The notes beneath the pieces are model-generated. The model saw only the letters and a list, made by a program, of their open reading frames with translations, did no database searches and was not told the DNA's origin. Position numbers and translations under genes: made by a program. Shown one piece after another: positions 13,476-21,607 of a DNA stretch of 31,845 bases (positions are counted from its first letter, which is position 1; every line of letters begins with the position of its first letter). Source of the stretch: Ruminococcaceae bacterium UBA5401 (GTDB lineage: Bacteria > Bacillota > Clostridia > Oscillospirales > Acutalibacteraceae); assembly GCA_002409675.1 (NCBI GenBank), contig DHOB01000062.1, positions 1 through 31,845 of the forward strand, given 5' to 3'.

Positions 13476-15377
13476 CTATTCTCCGGACTCCTGTGCAAGG
13501 CTGCTCCAGCGCTGAAAGCGGGCCTCGTTTTCTTTTTTCAGGCCGGAAATCTGCGCGGTCAGCTTCATGGCCGCCTCGTAGTCGCACGCTTTTTCCGGCG
13601 TGGCGAGGAGGGCCTCCAGCCGGCGGATCTGCAGCTCCGACTGGTCGATCTGCTTCTCGAGCCGGCTCATCTCCGCCTTCTTTTTCCGCAGGGCGGCGGT
13701 TTTCCGCCTGCGCCTGAGGTAGGCGCTTTTTTCGGCGGAGGGCGCCTTTTTCGGCGCGCTCTGCCGCCGGTTTTTGAGCGCTTCGGCATAGCCGTCGTAA
13801 TCGCCGTCGAAAACCGAGGCCCCGGAAGGGGAGAGGGTATAGATCCTGTCGGCCAGCTTGTTGATTAAATACCGGTCGTGCGAGACGACCAGCAGGGTGC
13901 CGTCGTAGCTTCGCAGCGCGTTTTCAAGCGCTTCGCACGAAGAGATGTCCAGGTGGTTGGTCGGCTCGTCCAGCATCAGAAAGTTGTCGCGCGAAAGCAT
14001 CAGCCGCAGCAGCAGGACCCGGGCGCGCTCACCCCCGCTCAGGGCGGAGACGGGCTTGAACACGTCGTCGCCCTGGAACAGGAAGACCGCCAGGGCGCTG
14101 CGCACCTCGGTCTGCGACAGCTTCGGGTAGCGGTCCCAGATTTCGTCGAGGACCGTTTTGCCGGGCTGCAGGCCGGTCTGGAGCTGGTCGTAATAGCCGA
14201 CGGAGATGCCCGCGCCGAAGCGGAACGACCCCGCGCAGGGCCTGTTTTCGCCGAGGAGCGTTTTGAGCAGCGAGGTTTTGCCGCAGCCGTTCGGCCCGAG
14301 CAGAAAGACATGCTCCCCGCGGTGAATCTCCATGTTCACGTTCCGGAAAAGCTCTTTTTCCCCGAACCGGAGCGCGAGGTTTTCGACCTTCAGCACGTCG
14401 TTGCCCCCGCGCCGGGCCGTTTCAAACCGGAAGCGGAGGGCCTTTTCCTCTTTTTCAGGCTTTTCCAGCGTGCCTTCCAGCCGCCGGATGACCTTGAGCT
14501 TGCTTTCGGCGGTTTTGTAGTTCCGCTCCTGGTTCCAGCGGCGCTGCTGTTCCACGACGCCGTTCAGCCGCCGGATTTCCTTCTGCGTGTTCTCGTATTT
14601 CCGCTCGGCGGAAAGCGCCTGCTCGTCCCGGAGGGAAAGGTAGGCGGAATACTTTCCCGGGTAAATTTTCAGCCGCGCGTTTTTCAGCTCGAAAGTCCGG
14701 CCGGTGACGCGGTCCAGAAAATACCGGTCGTGCGAGATGACGATGTAGGCGCCCGAAAAGCCGCGGAGAAACTCCTCCAGCCACTCGACGGCCGCGATGT
14801 CCAGATGGTTGGTCGGCTCGTCCAGCAGCAGCAGCCTGGCGCCGCAGAGCAGCAGCTTCGCGAGCTGCAGCTTCGCCCGCTGGCCGCCGCTCAGAAAGCC
14901 GACCGGCATGGAGAATTCGCTTTCGGAAAATCCGAGGCCGGCCAGCGCCGCCTTCGTCCGGCTGCGGAAGGTCAGGCCGCCGCCCGCGTCGTAGCGCTCG
15001 GTCAGCTCGGCCTGCTTCGCAATCAGCGCGTCCATGTTCGCCGGCTTCGCCTGAAGCCGGCGGGAAAGCTCCTCCAGTTCCCGCTCCATCCGCATCAGCG
15101 GGGCGAAGACCGTCAGCACCTCGTCCAGCGCGCGGCGGTCCGGGTCGCGGCAGACGTGCTGCTCCATGTACCCGAGACCGGCCCGCCCGGCCACGCTGAC
15201 TTCACCGCGGTCGGGGGCCAGCTCGCCGGTCAGGATCTTAAAGAGCGTGGTTTTCCCGCAGCCGTTCCGGCCGATCAGGCCGACGCGGTCGTTTGCCTGT
15301 ATTTCAAAGGAGACGTTCTCCAGAATGCTGTTGCTTCCGAAAGATTTGCAGATTCCGCCTGCGCTGAGCAGAGCCAT
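13476..15377 (-). CDS. ABC-F family ATPase (YdiF/Uup-like)
   Basis: A 633-residue protein with two ABC domains and no membrane segments, so it acts at the ribosome rather than as a transporter. Domain 1 has Walker A GRNGCGKTT at 36-44, signature LSGGQRAKLQLA and Walker B LLLLDEPTNHLD. A charged linker (about 255-320) follows, then domain 2 with GPNGCGKTS, LSGGERARVLLL and LMLDEPTNHLD. The C-terminal 90 residues are Lys/Arg/Glu-rich and likely coiled coil, as in YdiF and Uup. ABC-F proteins relieve stalled or drug-bound ribosomes. There is no basis in the sequence for calling a specific antibiotic resistance. It has its own promoter with a structured leader. Confidence 0.92.
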   Translation of the reverse strand: MALLSAGGICKSFGSNSILENVSFEIQANDRVGLIGRNGCGKTTLFKILTGELAPDRGEVSVAGRAGLGYMEQHVCRDPDRRALDEVLTVFAPLMRMERELEELSRRLQAKPANMDALIAKQAELTERYDAGGGLTFRSRTKAALAGLGFSESEFSMPVGFLSGGQRAKLQLAKLLLCGARLLLLDEPTNHLDIAAVEWLEEFLRGFSGAYIVISHDRYFLDRVTGRTFELKNARLKIYPGKYSAYLSLRDEQALSAERKYENTQKEIRRLNGVVEQQRRWNQERNYKTAESKLKVIRRLEGTLEKPEKEEKALRFRFETARRGGNDVLKVENLALRFGEKELFRNVNMEIHRGEHVFLLGPNGCGKTSLLKTLLGENRPCAGSFRFGAGISVGYYDQLQTGLQPGKTVLDEIWDRYPKLSQTEVRSALAVFLFQGDDVFKPVSALSGGERARVLLLRLMLSRDNFLMLDEPTNHLDISSCEALENALRSYDGTLLVVSHDRYLINKLADRIYTLSPSGASVFDGDYDGYAEALKNRRQSAPKKAPSAEKSAYLRRRRKTAALRKKKAEMSRLEKQIDQSELQIRRLEALLATPEKACDYEAAMKLTAQISGLKKENEARFQRWSSLAQESGE

Positions 15378-15452
15378 TTGCGTTTAACCCCTTGCCTATG
15401 TAGGAATGCGGGCCCCGCGAAACAGGCCCCGCATCCCGGAATACTCCCCGTT

Positions 15453-15481
15453 ATTATACCGAAACGCCGGGCTGAAATCAA
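15453..15481 (-). promoter_or_regulatory. Sigma-A promoter for the ABC-F gene
   Basis: On the minus strand, TTGATT (complement of 15476-15481) and TATAAT (complement of 15453-15458) are 17 bases apart. The leader, about 70 bases, contains a strong GC hairpin (plus-strand 15405-15436). Confidence 0.8.
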
Positions 15482-15492
15482 GCGCGGGAGCT

Positions 15493-15930
15493 TTACAGGA
15501 ACTTCTTGAGCCGGTCGATGTTCTTCTCTTCCGCGCCGATATAGCCTTCCGCCAGCCTGTGGACCTGGGTTCCGTCGTCGGGCGAGCGGTTGAGGGCGCT
15601 GGTCATGTTCACGATGCCGAGCGTCGAGCCCTTGATCATCAGGTTGGCCAGATGGCGCGGACTTCGGTCGAGCAGGGTGTTCATCCGCACCGAGCTGCGC
15701 AGCATCCCCCGGGCCGTCCTGCTCACTCCGGCGGGCTCCTTCCCAATCTGGCGGAGCATGGCGTGTGCCCGCTCCATCGTGTTGATATAGGTTTCGTCCT
15801 GGCGTTTGATCTGGCCGCGCAGCTCTTCGTCATGCACCCTCGGCAGCATGATTTCGGACGCTTCCATCCCCATTCTCGACGTCTTGTAGAGCTCGTCCAG
15901 AATCTGCGTCTGGGTTCTTTCGCGCCGCAT
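15493..15930 (-). CDS. Helical protein of unknown function
   Basis: A 145-residue protein that I do not recognise with certainty. It is predicted almost entirely helical, with no signal peptide or membrane segment. Helix 1 holds ELYKTSRMGMEASEIMLPRV; helix 2 begins HDEELRGQIKRQDETY; then a Met/Arg-rich pair of helices; and a final helix AEEKNIDRLKKFL. The pattern of Glu and His residues on two-helix repeats is reminiscent of ferritin-like bundles, but the usual ExxH metal motifs are not clear. GGAGG 8 bases before the ATG makes translation likely. It lies just upstream of the ABC-F gene on the same strand and diverges from the TIM-barrel gene. Confidence 0.68.
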   Translation of the reverse strand: MRRERTQTQILDELYKTSRMGMEASEIMLPRVHDEELRGQIKRQDETYINTMERAHAMLRQIGKEPAGVSRTARGMLRSSVRMNTLLDRSPRHLANLMIKGSTLGIVNMTSALNRSPDDGTQVHRLAEGYIGAEEKNIDRLKKFL

Positions 15931-15999
15931 TCCGGTCGCCTCCTGCTTCAGTTTTTAAACTTTCTCCAATAGGTTTTCCCGTTTTCAGTGCGTTTAAAC

Positions 16000-16028
16000 T
16001 GGACAGCCGGGCCGGTTGGGAATATAAT
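16000..16028 (+). promoter_or_regulatory. Sigma-A promoter for the TIM-barrel isomerase-like gene
   Basis: TGGACA at 16000-16005 and a perfect TATAAT at 16023-16028 are separated by 17 bases, upstream of GAGGTG at 16041-16046. Confidence 0.75.
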
Positions 16029-16052
16029 AAATTTTATTGCGAGGTGAATTGT

Positions 16053-16865
16053 ATGCGGGCCGGCATTTCGACAGCGTGCCTGTATCCCATGCGGCTGGAG
16101 GACTCGTTCTCCAGGCTGATTTCCCTTGGGTTCCGCTATTTTGAGGTGTTTGTGAACACCTGCAGCGAGCTGAAAGAAGGGTATCTGAAACGCCTTCGGA
16201 AAATGGCCGACGACAGCGGCAGCGCGGTCAAATCCCTGCATCCGTTCACTTCCGGGTATGAGAATTTTCTGCTTTTTTCGGAATACGAAAGGCGCTTTTC
16301 CGATTCGCTGGAATTTTACCGCCGGTATTTTCAGGCCTGCAACATCCTGGGGGCGGACCTGCTGGTTCTGCACGGCCAGCGCAGCGACCGCCGCAGCATT
16401 TCGGAAGCGGAAACTTTCGACCGGTACGCGCGGCTGTATGCGCTGGGGCGGACGTTCGGCGTCACCGTCGCGCAGGAGAACGTCAATCTGTTTTCGAGCG
16501 ACGACCCCGGCTTCATCCGGCGGATGAGGCGCGCGTGCGGGGAGCGCTGCGCGTTCGTCCTCGACATCAAGCAGGCGGTCCGGGGTGGGGCGGACCCCAT
16601 GGCGCTGTGCGACGCCATGGGCGGGAAGCTCGTCCATGTGCATATCAACGACAACAGCGCCGCGTCGGACTGCCTGCTGCCCGGCTTCGGGATGATGGAC
16701 TATGCGCCGCTGATGCGCCGGCTGCGGGCTTTCGGATTCGGCGGTGCCCTGATTATAGAAGTGTACCGCAGCAGCTTCGGCGCCGTGGGCGAGCTGCTGG
16801 ACGCGAAGCGCACGGTGGAGGGGCTGATCGGTGCGCCGTACGGGAAAAAAGCAGGCGGCGCTTGA
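16053..16865 (+). CDS. Sugar phosphate isomerase/epimerase-like TIM-barrel protein
   Basis: A 270-residue protein of the xylose isomerase-like/AP endonuclease 2 superfamily. Candidate metal and active-site residues occur at the expected strand ends: His63, His107 in LVLHG, Glu142 in AQENV, Asp171 in VLDIKQA, His195 and His197 with Asp200 in HVHIND, and Glu236 in IIEVYR. The fold is confident; the substrate is not. ATG 16053 is preferred to GTG 16044 because that GTG lies within the GAGGTG ribosome site. The stop codon overlaps the -35 box of the nrdR promoter. Confidence 0.8.
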   Translation: MRAGISTACLYPMRLEDSFSRLISLGFRYFEVFVNTCSELKEGYLKRLRKMADDSGSAVKSLHPFTSGYENFLLFSEYERRFSDSLEFYRRYFQACNILGADLLVLHGQRSDRRSISEAETFDRYARLYALGRTFGVTVAQENVNLFSSDDPGFIRRMRRACGERCAFVLDIKQAVRGGADPMALCDAMGGKLVHVHINDNSAASDCLLPGFGMMDYAPLMRRLRAFGFGGALIIEVYRSSFGAVGELLDAKRTVEGLIGAPYGKKAGGA

Positions 16866-16891
16866 TATACCCTGGGAGCTTATGGTATAAT
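16862..16891 (+). promoter_or_regulatory. Sigma-A promoter for nrdR
   Basis: TTGATA at 16862-16867 and TATAAT at 16886-16891 are 18 bases apart. The -35 box covers the stop codon (16863-16865) of the preceding gene. Confidence 0.78.
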
Positions 16892-16919
16892 CGTACAAAC
16901 CGGCTAAGGGGATGAGGGT

Positions 16920-17378
16920 ATGAAATGTCCATATTGCGGATATGGGGAAAGCAGAGTGGTCGATTCCCGCCCGACGGACGAGGGCGAGCGCATCCGCAGG
17001 CGCAGGGAATGCCTGAGGTGCGCAAAGCGGTTCACCACGTATGAAGTGATAGAGACCGTGCCGATCGTCGTGATTAAAAAGGACAAATCCCGCGAGACGT
17101 TCGACCGGAACAAGCTGCTGAACGGCCTTCTGCGCGCCTGCGAGAAGCGCCCCGTTTCACTCGAGACGCTGGAAAAGATTGTGGATGAAATCGAGAATAT
17201 GCTCCAGAATTCGCTGGACCGCGAGGTGCCTTCGAGCCTGATTGGCAAATATGCGATGGAGAAGCTGAAAAACGTGGACGAGGTCGCCTACGTCCGGTTT
17301 GCATCCGTTTACCGCCAGTTCAAGGATATCAATTCCTTTATGGAGGAACTCAGCCGCCTGATGAAAAGCAAAAAATAG
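16920..17378 (+). CDS. nrdR: Transcriptional repressor NrdR
   Basis: The ATP/dATP-sensing repressor of ribonucleotide reductase genes. Its 152 residues match the family length. The N-terminal zinc ribbon has MKCPYCG (Cys3, Cys6) and LRCAKRF with the second Cys pair at 31 and 34. The ATP-cone domain follows from about 48 (VIKKDKSRETFDRNKL) to 135. The ribosome site AAGGGG precedes the ATG. No NrdR box or nrd gene is visible in the window, so its targets lie elsewhere. It has its own promoter and a terminator. Confidence 0.96.
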   Translation: MKCPYCGYGESRVVDSRPTDEGERIRRRRECLRCAKRFTTYEVIETVPIVVIKKDKSRETFDRNKLLNGLLRACEKRPVSLETLEKIVDEIENMLQNSLDREVPSSLIGKYAMEKLKNVDEVAYVRFASVYRQFKDINSFMEELSRLMKSKK

Positions 17379-17413
17379 CCGCGCGGGTCCGGTCGTCACC
17401 GGCCCGCCGGAAA

Positions 17414-17450
17414 AGCCGCCGGGGCCCGTGCTTTCTGGCGGCTGTTTTTT
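17414..17450 (+). terminator. Rho-independent terminator after nrdR
   Basis: AGCCGCC at 17414-17420 pairs with GGCGGCT at 17437-17443 across a 16-base loop, followed by G and six T residues. Confidence 0.85.
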
Positions 17451-17465
17451 CGGGCGGAAGGTTGT

Positions 17466-17487
17466 TTCCAAACTGTAAAAATTGGAA
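17466..17487. repeat. Inverted repeat between nrdR and pyrH
   Basis: TTCCAA at 17466-17471 and TTGGAA at 17482-17487 form a perfect 6-base dyad around a 10-base AT-rich spacer, about 50 bases upstream of the predicted pyrH promoter. No regulator can be assigned. Confidence 0.4.
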
Positions 17488-17516
17488 GCCCGCCGGCCCC
17501 CCGGGCCTAAAATGCC

Positions 17517-17545
17517 TTTACTTTGCCCGGGGCTTATTGTAAAAT
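17517..17545 (+). promoter_or_regulatory. Probable sigma-A promoter of the pyrH-polC run
   Basis: TTTACT at 17517-17522 and TAAAAT at 17540-17545 are 17 bases apart. The -35 match is moderate. It is the best candidate between the nrdR terminator and pyrH. Confidence 0.5.
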
Positions 17546-17571
17546 GAATGTGTTTGATAGGAGTGTTGAGC

Positions 17572-18288
17572 TTGCATCCGAAATATAAACGTATTTTACT
17601 CAAGCTGAGCGGCGAAAGCCTCGCCGGGCCCCACACGCACGGCATCGACTTCGACACGGTGCTGAAAATCAGCCGCGCGGTCAAGGAATGCGCCGATATG
17701 GGCGTGCAGATCGGCATCGTCGTGGGCGGCGGAAACTTCTGGCGGGGCCGCTCCAGCGGGACGATGGACCGCACGCGGGCGGACCACATGGGCATGCTGG
17801 CCACGACCATCAACGCGCTCGGCGTCGCGGACGCCCTGGAGCAGGTGGGCCTGACGGTCCGCGTACAGACGGCGATTGCGATGCAGCAGATTGCGGAGCC
17901 GTATATCCGGAACCGGGCCGTCCGGCATCTGGAAAAGGGCCGGGTGGTCGTGTTCGGCTGCGGGACGGGCAACCCGTTCTTCTCGACCGACACCGCCGCC
18001 GCCCTGCGCGCCGCCGAGATTGAGGCCGACATCATTCTGAAAGCCACCATGGTCGACGGCGTTTACAGCAGCGACCCCAAGAAAAACCCGGACGCTGTGA
18101 AGTACAGCACCGTCAGCTACCTGGATGTGCTGAATAAAAATCTTCAGGTGATGGACAGCACCGCGGCTACCCTCTGCAAGGATAACCATATCCCCATCCT
18201 GGTGTTCAGCATCGAAGACCCTGAAAATATCGTCAGGGCCGTCTGCGGGGAGCCGATCGGGACCATCGTAACGGAGGAGGAAGCATAA
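17572..18288 (+). CDS. pyrH: UMP kinase
   Basis: Phosphorylates UMP to UDP. A 238-residue amino-acid kinase-fold protein with KRILLKLSGESLAG at the N-terminus, VVGGGNFWRG at about 54-63, DHMGMLATTINAL, CGTGNPFFSTDTAAALRAAE and DGVYSSDP. The chosen start is TTG 17572, about 6 bases after AGGAGTG, which gives the normal N-terminus (HPKYKRILLKLSG). An in-frame ATG at 17548 would add 8 residues but has no ribosome site. It overlaps frr by one base. Confidence 0.95.
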   Translation: MHPKYKRILLKLSGESLAGPHTHGIDFDTVLKISRAVKECADMGVQIGIVVGGGNFWRGRSSGTMDRTRADHMGMLATTINALGVADALEQVGLTVRVQTAIAMQQIAEPYIRNRAVRHLEKGRVVVFGCGTGNPFFSTDTAAALRAAEIEADIILKATMVDGVYSSDPKKNPDAVKYSTVSYLDVLNKNLQVMDSTAATLCKDNHIPILVFSIEDPENIVRAVCGEPIGTIVTEEEA

Positions 18289-18842
18289 TGGAAAAGGTTT
18301 TGGCAGATGCGGAAAGCCGCATGAAGAAGAGCGTGGCCGTGTTGTCTTCCAATTACGCGACCATCCGCGTGGGCAGGGCGAGCCCCGCCGTGCTGGACAA
18401 AATCCGGGTCGATTATTACGGGGCGCCCACCGCCATCAACCAGCTTGCCGCCGTCTCTGTCAGTGAGGCGCGCACCCTGACCATCCAGCCGTGGGACGCG
18501 AGCATCTGCAAGGCGGTCGAGCGGGCGATTGAAACCTCGGACCTCGGCATCAACCCGCAGAGCGACGGGAAGATCATCCGGCTCACCTTTCCGCCCCTCT
18601 CGGAAGAGAGGCGGCGCGACCTCGTCAAGGAAATCGCCAAAATGGCGGAAGAGGGCAAGGTGGCCGTGCGCTCCATCCGCCGGGACACCATGGAAAAGCT
18701 CAAGGGCATGAAGAAAAAGTCCGAGCTGACCGAGGACGATCTGAAGCAGGCCGAAAAGGAAACGCAGGACCTCACGGACCGGTACTGCAAAGAAATCGAC
18801 AGGGTCTTTGAAGACAAAAAACGGGACATTATGGAGATATAG
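18288..18842 (+). CDS. frr: Ribosome recycling factor
   Basis: Splits post-termination ribosomes together with EF-G. The 184 residues match the family length. The N-terminal helix (MEKVLADAESRMKKSVAVL) leads to TIRVGRASPAVLDKIRVDYYG, the hinge-proximal signature. The conserved LTIQPWD, LTFPPLSEERR and KKKSELTEDDLKQAEKE segments follow. The ATG shares its A with the pyrH stop (TAATG), and GGAGGAAG within the pyrH end serves as ribosome site. Confidence 0.97.
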   Translation: MEKVLADAESRMKKSVAVLSSNYATIRVGRASPAVLDKIRVDYYGAPTAINQLAAVSVSEARTLTIQPWDASICKAVERAIETSDLGINPQSDGKIIRLTFPPLSEERRRDLVKEIAKMAEEGKVAVRSIRRDTMEKLKGMKKKSELTEDDLKQAEKETQDLTDRYCKEIDRVFEDKKRDIMEI

Positions 18843-18848
18843 CCGCCG

Positions 18849-19556
18849 ATGACAAACAGGGTTTTACCCCGGCACCTGGGAATTATTATGGACGGGAACG
18901 GCCGCTGGGCAAAAAAGCGCGGTTTGCCGAGGTCGGCGGGCCATGCCGCCGGGGCGGCCGTTTTTAAGACGATTGTGCGGTACTGCAGCAGAATCGGGAT
19001 TCAGTACCTCACGGTCTATGCGTTTTCCACGGAAAACTGGAAGCGCCCTCACGACGAGATCCTCGCGCTGATGAACCTGTTCAGGCAGTATATGACCGAC
19101 GCCCTCACCAGTTTGCTGGACAGGGACATCCGCATCCGCTTTCTGGGCGACACCAGCGTCTTCGACCCCAGGCTGCAGGACCTGATTGCACAGGTCAAGC
19201 GGCGTTCTGAAGACAGGACGGGCATGGTTCTGAACATCGCGCTCAACTACGGCGGCCGGGCCGAGCTTGCGCGGGCCTGCCGCCTTCTGGCGCAGGACGT
19301 CCGGGAAGGGCGGCTCGACCCCGGCCAGATTGACGAACAGGCGATTTCCGCCAGGCTCTATACCGCGGGCGAGCCGGACCCCGACCTGATTATCCGGCCG
19401 AGCGGGGAAAAGCGGATCTCCAATTTCCTGCTGTGGCAGTCGGCCTATGCGGAATACGTCGTGATGGATATTCTGTGGCCGGATTTCAGGCCGAAAGACC
19501 TGGAGCGCGCGCTGGACGAATATTCTGCCCGCCACAGACGCTTTGGGGGAATTTAA
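18849..19556 (+). CDS. uppS: Isoprenyl transferase (undecaprenyl diphosphate synthase)
   Basis: Condenses isopentenyl diphosphate onto farnesyl diphosphate in cis to make the C55 lipid carrier for cell-wall synthesis. Its 235 residues include the catalytic IIMDGNGRWAKKRG (Asp15), FSTENWKRP at about 59-67, and RPSGEKRISNFLLWQSAYAE at about 184-203. It starts 6 bases after frr. The ribosome site (GGAG at 18833) lies inside frr and is somewhat far from the ATG. It precedes cdsA and dxr, as in other Firmicutes. Confidence 0.96.
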   Translation: MTNRVLPRHLGIIMDGNGRWAKKRGLPRSAGHAAGAAVFKTIVRYCSRIGIQYLTVYAFSTENWKRPHDEILALMNLFRQYMTDALTSLLDRDIRIRFLGDTSVFDPRLQDLIAQVKRRSEDRTGMVLNIALNYGGRAELARACRLLAQDVREGRLDPGQIDEQAISARLYTAGEPDPDLIIRPSGEKRISNFLLWQSAYAEYVVMDILWPDFRPKDLERALDEYSARHRRFGGI

Positions 19557-20396
19557 GTGAAAGTCATAGTGAAAATGCGGGAAAGGGTCGTTTCCGCCAT
19601 GACGCTGGTCCTTTTTCTGGCGGCCATCGTCGTGTTCAACCGAATCTTTCCCCCGGCGCTGAACATGGCCGTCGCGCTTGTTTCCGTTCTGGGCGTGTAT
19701 GAGATCATCCTGGCGCTCGGGCTCGCCAGGAACCTGGTCCTGCTGATACCCAGTCTGCTGTTCGCCGTCGCCTTTCCGTTTCTGGAGACCGCCCTGGCGC
19801 GCGGCATCGCCTATTTTGCCTATACCGTCGTGATTTTCGGCGCCCTGATTTTCAACCACGCCGTGATTACCTTCCGCGAGGTCGGCGTGATTTACAGCAT
19901 GTGTCTGCTGATTCCGACGGCGCTGGAAACCCTCGTGCGGCTGCGGGAGCTCGGCGGCCCCCACGGGATGTTCTATGCGCTGATCGGCATCTTCTCCGCG
20001 TGGATTTCCGACGTGGGCGGCTATCTCGCGGGCAGCCTTTTCGGCCGGCACAAGCTCTGCCCGAGCATCAGCCCCAAAAAGACCGTGGAGGGCGTGGCCG
20101 GCTCTTTCGCCCTGAACATCGCGGGCATGCTGCTGTTCGGCTTCGTCTTTCAGGCGATATACTATGCGGAAGGGGTGCGGGTCTCCTACCTTTCGCTGTT
20201 TCTGATAGGTCTGTTCGGCACGGTGCTCTCCATCCTGGGGGACCTGAGCTTTTCCCTCATCAAGCGGAGCTGCCACATCAAGGACTTCAGCGAGATTATC
20301 CCTGGGCACGGCGGCATCCTCGACCGGTTCGACAGCGTGATTTTTGAGGCGCCGTTCGTCTATCTGCTGGTCCAGTTCCTGCCGATTATAAAATAG
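19557..20396 (+). CDS. cdsA: Phosphatidate cytidylyltransferase
   Basis: Makes CDP-diacylglycerol from phosphatidate and CTP for phospholipid synthesis. The 279 residues hold about seven or eight hydrophobic segments. The C-terminal signature SLIKRSCHIKDFSEIIPGHGG followed by ILDRFD matches the CdsA family pattern. A conserved SPKKTVEG lies at about 170-180. It starts with GTG directly after the uppS stop, 6 bases after GGGGGA. An ATG at 19575 is a weaker alternative. Confidence 0.95.
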   Translation: MKVIVKMRERVVSAMTLVLFLAAIVVFNRIFPPALNMAVALVSVLGVYEIILALGLARNLVLLIPSLLFAVAFPFLETALARGIAYFAYTVVIFGALIFNHAVITFREVGVIYSMCLLIPTALETLVRLRELGGPHGMFYALIGIFSAWISDVGGYLAGSLFGRHKLCPSISPKKTVEGVAGSFALNIAGMLLFGFVFQAIYYAEGVRVSYLSLFLIGLFGTVLSILGDLSFSLIKRSCHIKDFSEIIPGHGGILDRFDSVIFEAPFVYLLVQFLPIIK

Positions 20397-20438
20397 CGCC
20401 CGCTTTCGTGCAATAAAAAAGACGATTGGTGAATACTA

Positions 20439-21596
20439 ATGAAAAGATGTTTATCCGTTCTGGGCTCCACCGGTTCCATCGGGACGCAGACGCTCGACGT
20501 CGCGGGCCGGCTCGGCGTAAAGGTCTGCGCGCTGGCCGCCGGAAAAAACGTCCGCCTGCTGGAAGAGCAGATTCGCCGGTTTCGGCCTTCGGTCGCGGCG
20601 GTGTACGACCCGGACGCCGCAAAAGCGCTGAAAATCTCAGTGGCGGATTTGCCCGTCCGCGTGGTGCAGGGGATGGAAGGGCTCTGCGAGGCGGCCTCGC
20701 TGCCGGAAGCGGACCTCGTGTGCAACTCGGTCGTCGGGATGGTGGGCCTGCGGCCGACGCTGGCCGCCGTCGCGGCGAAAAAGGACGTGGCGCTGGCCAA
20801 CAAAGAGACGCTGGTGGCGGGCGGCGCGCTCGTGATGCGGGCCGCCCGTGAGAACGGCGTGAGGATTTTCCCCGTCGACAGCGAGCATTCCGCCGTTTTT
20901 CAGTGCCTGCAGGGCTGCCCCGGGAAAAAGGCGCTCAAGCGCATCATCCTGACGGCCTCCGGCGGGCCGTTTTTCGGCATGACAGCCCGCGAGCTTCAAA
21001 GCGTCACGCCGGAGCAGGCCCTTCGCCACCCGACCTGGCACATGGGGCGCAAGGTGACCGTCGATTCGGCCACCATGATGAACAAAGGGCTTGAAATCAT
21101 CGAGGCTTCCTGGCTGTTCGGCCTCCCTTCCTCCCGCATCGACGTGCTGGTCCAGCGGGAGAGCGTGATTCATTCGATGGTGGAATATCTTGACAATTCA
21201 ATCATTGCGCAGCTCGGCGTGCCGGACATGCGCCTGCCGATTCAGTACGCCATCACATGGCCGCAGCGGCTGCCGTCGCCGGTGCAGCCGCTCGACCTGG
21301 CAAAGTACGGCAGTCTGACGTTCGCAAGGCCGGATGCGGAGACCTTCCGGTGCTTCGGCGCCTGCCGGCGCGCGCTGGAGCGCGGCGGCCTCGCCCCCGC
21401 GGCCGCAAACGGCGCGAACGAGGCCGCCGTTCCGCTTTTTTTGAACCGCGGCATCGCTTTCCCGCAAATCGGGGAGCTGGTCTGGAAAGCCGTGGAAAAC
21501 CAGCCGGACGTGCAGGGCGGGTTTTCCGTCGAGGATATTCTTGACGCCGACGCGCGGGCCCGCCGCTTCGTCCTCCGGTCCGCCGGCGCACAATGA
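20439..21596 (+). CDS. dxr: 1-Deoxy-D-xylulose 5-phosphate reductoisomerase
   Basis: Second enzyme of the MEP isoprenoid pathway; converts DXP to MEP with NADPH. In its 385 residues, the NADPH motif LGSTGSIGTQTLDV is at 8-21. The metal and substrate region has VDSEHSAVFQ and TASGGPF, then the HPTWHMGRKVTVDSATMMNKGLE segments, and AANGANEAAV near 325. The ribosome site is weak (GGTGA 20428-20432). It lies 42 bases after cdsA. Together with ispG downstream it shows that this organism uses the MEP route. Confidence 0.96.
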   Translation: MKRCLSVLGSTGSIGTQTLDVAGRLGVKVCALAAGKNVRLLEEQIRRFRPSVAAVYDPDAAKALKISVADLPVRVVQGMEGLCEAASLPEADLVCNSVVGMVGLRPTLAAVAAKKDVALANKETLVAGGALVMRAARENGVRIFPVDSEHSAVFQCLQGCPGKKALKRIILTASGGPFFGMTARELQSVTPEQALRHPTWHMGRKVTVDSATMMNKGLEIIEASWLFGLPSSRIDVLVQRESVIHSMVEYLDNSIIAQLGVPDMRLPIQYAITWPQRLPSPVQPLDLAKYGSLTFARPDAETFRCFGACRRALERGGLAPAAANGANEAAVPLFLNRGIAFPQIGELVWKAVENQPDVQGGFSVEDILDADARARRFVLRSAGAQ

Positions 21597-21601
21597 GGTG
21601 A
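21595..21601 (+). promoter_or_regulatory. Ribosome binding site deciding the rseP start
   Basis: GAGGTGA overlaps the dxr stop codon (TGA 21594-21596). Six bases separate it from an in-frame ATT at 21608. From the first in-frame ATG (21656) it is more than 50 bases away. Confidence 0.6.
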
Positions 21602-21607
21602 TTTGTC

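Noticed and set aside
15931..16000. Sigma F/G-type promoter upstream of the helical unknown (GGAGAAAGTT on the minus strand)
   Set aside because: The -10 resembles the consensus but no acceptable -35 lies at the right distance.
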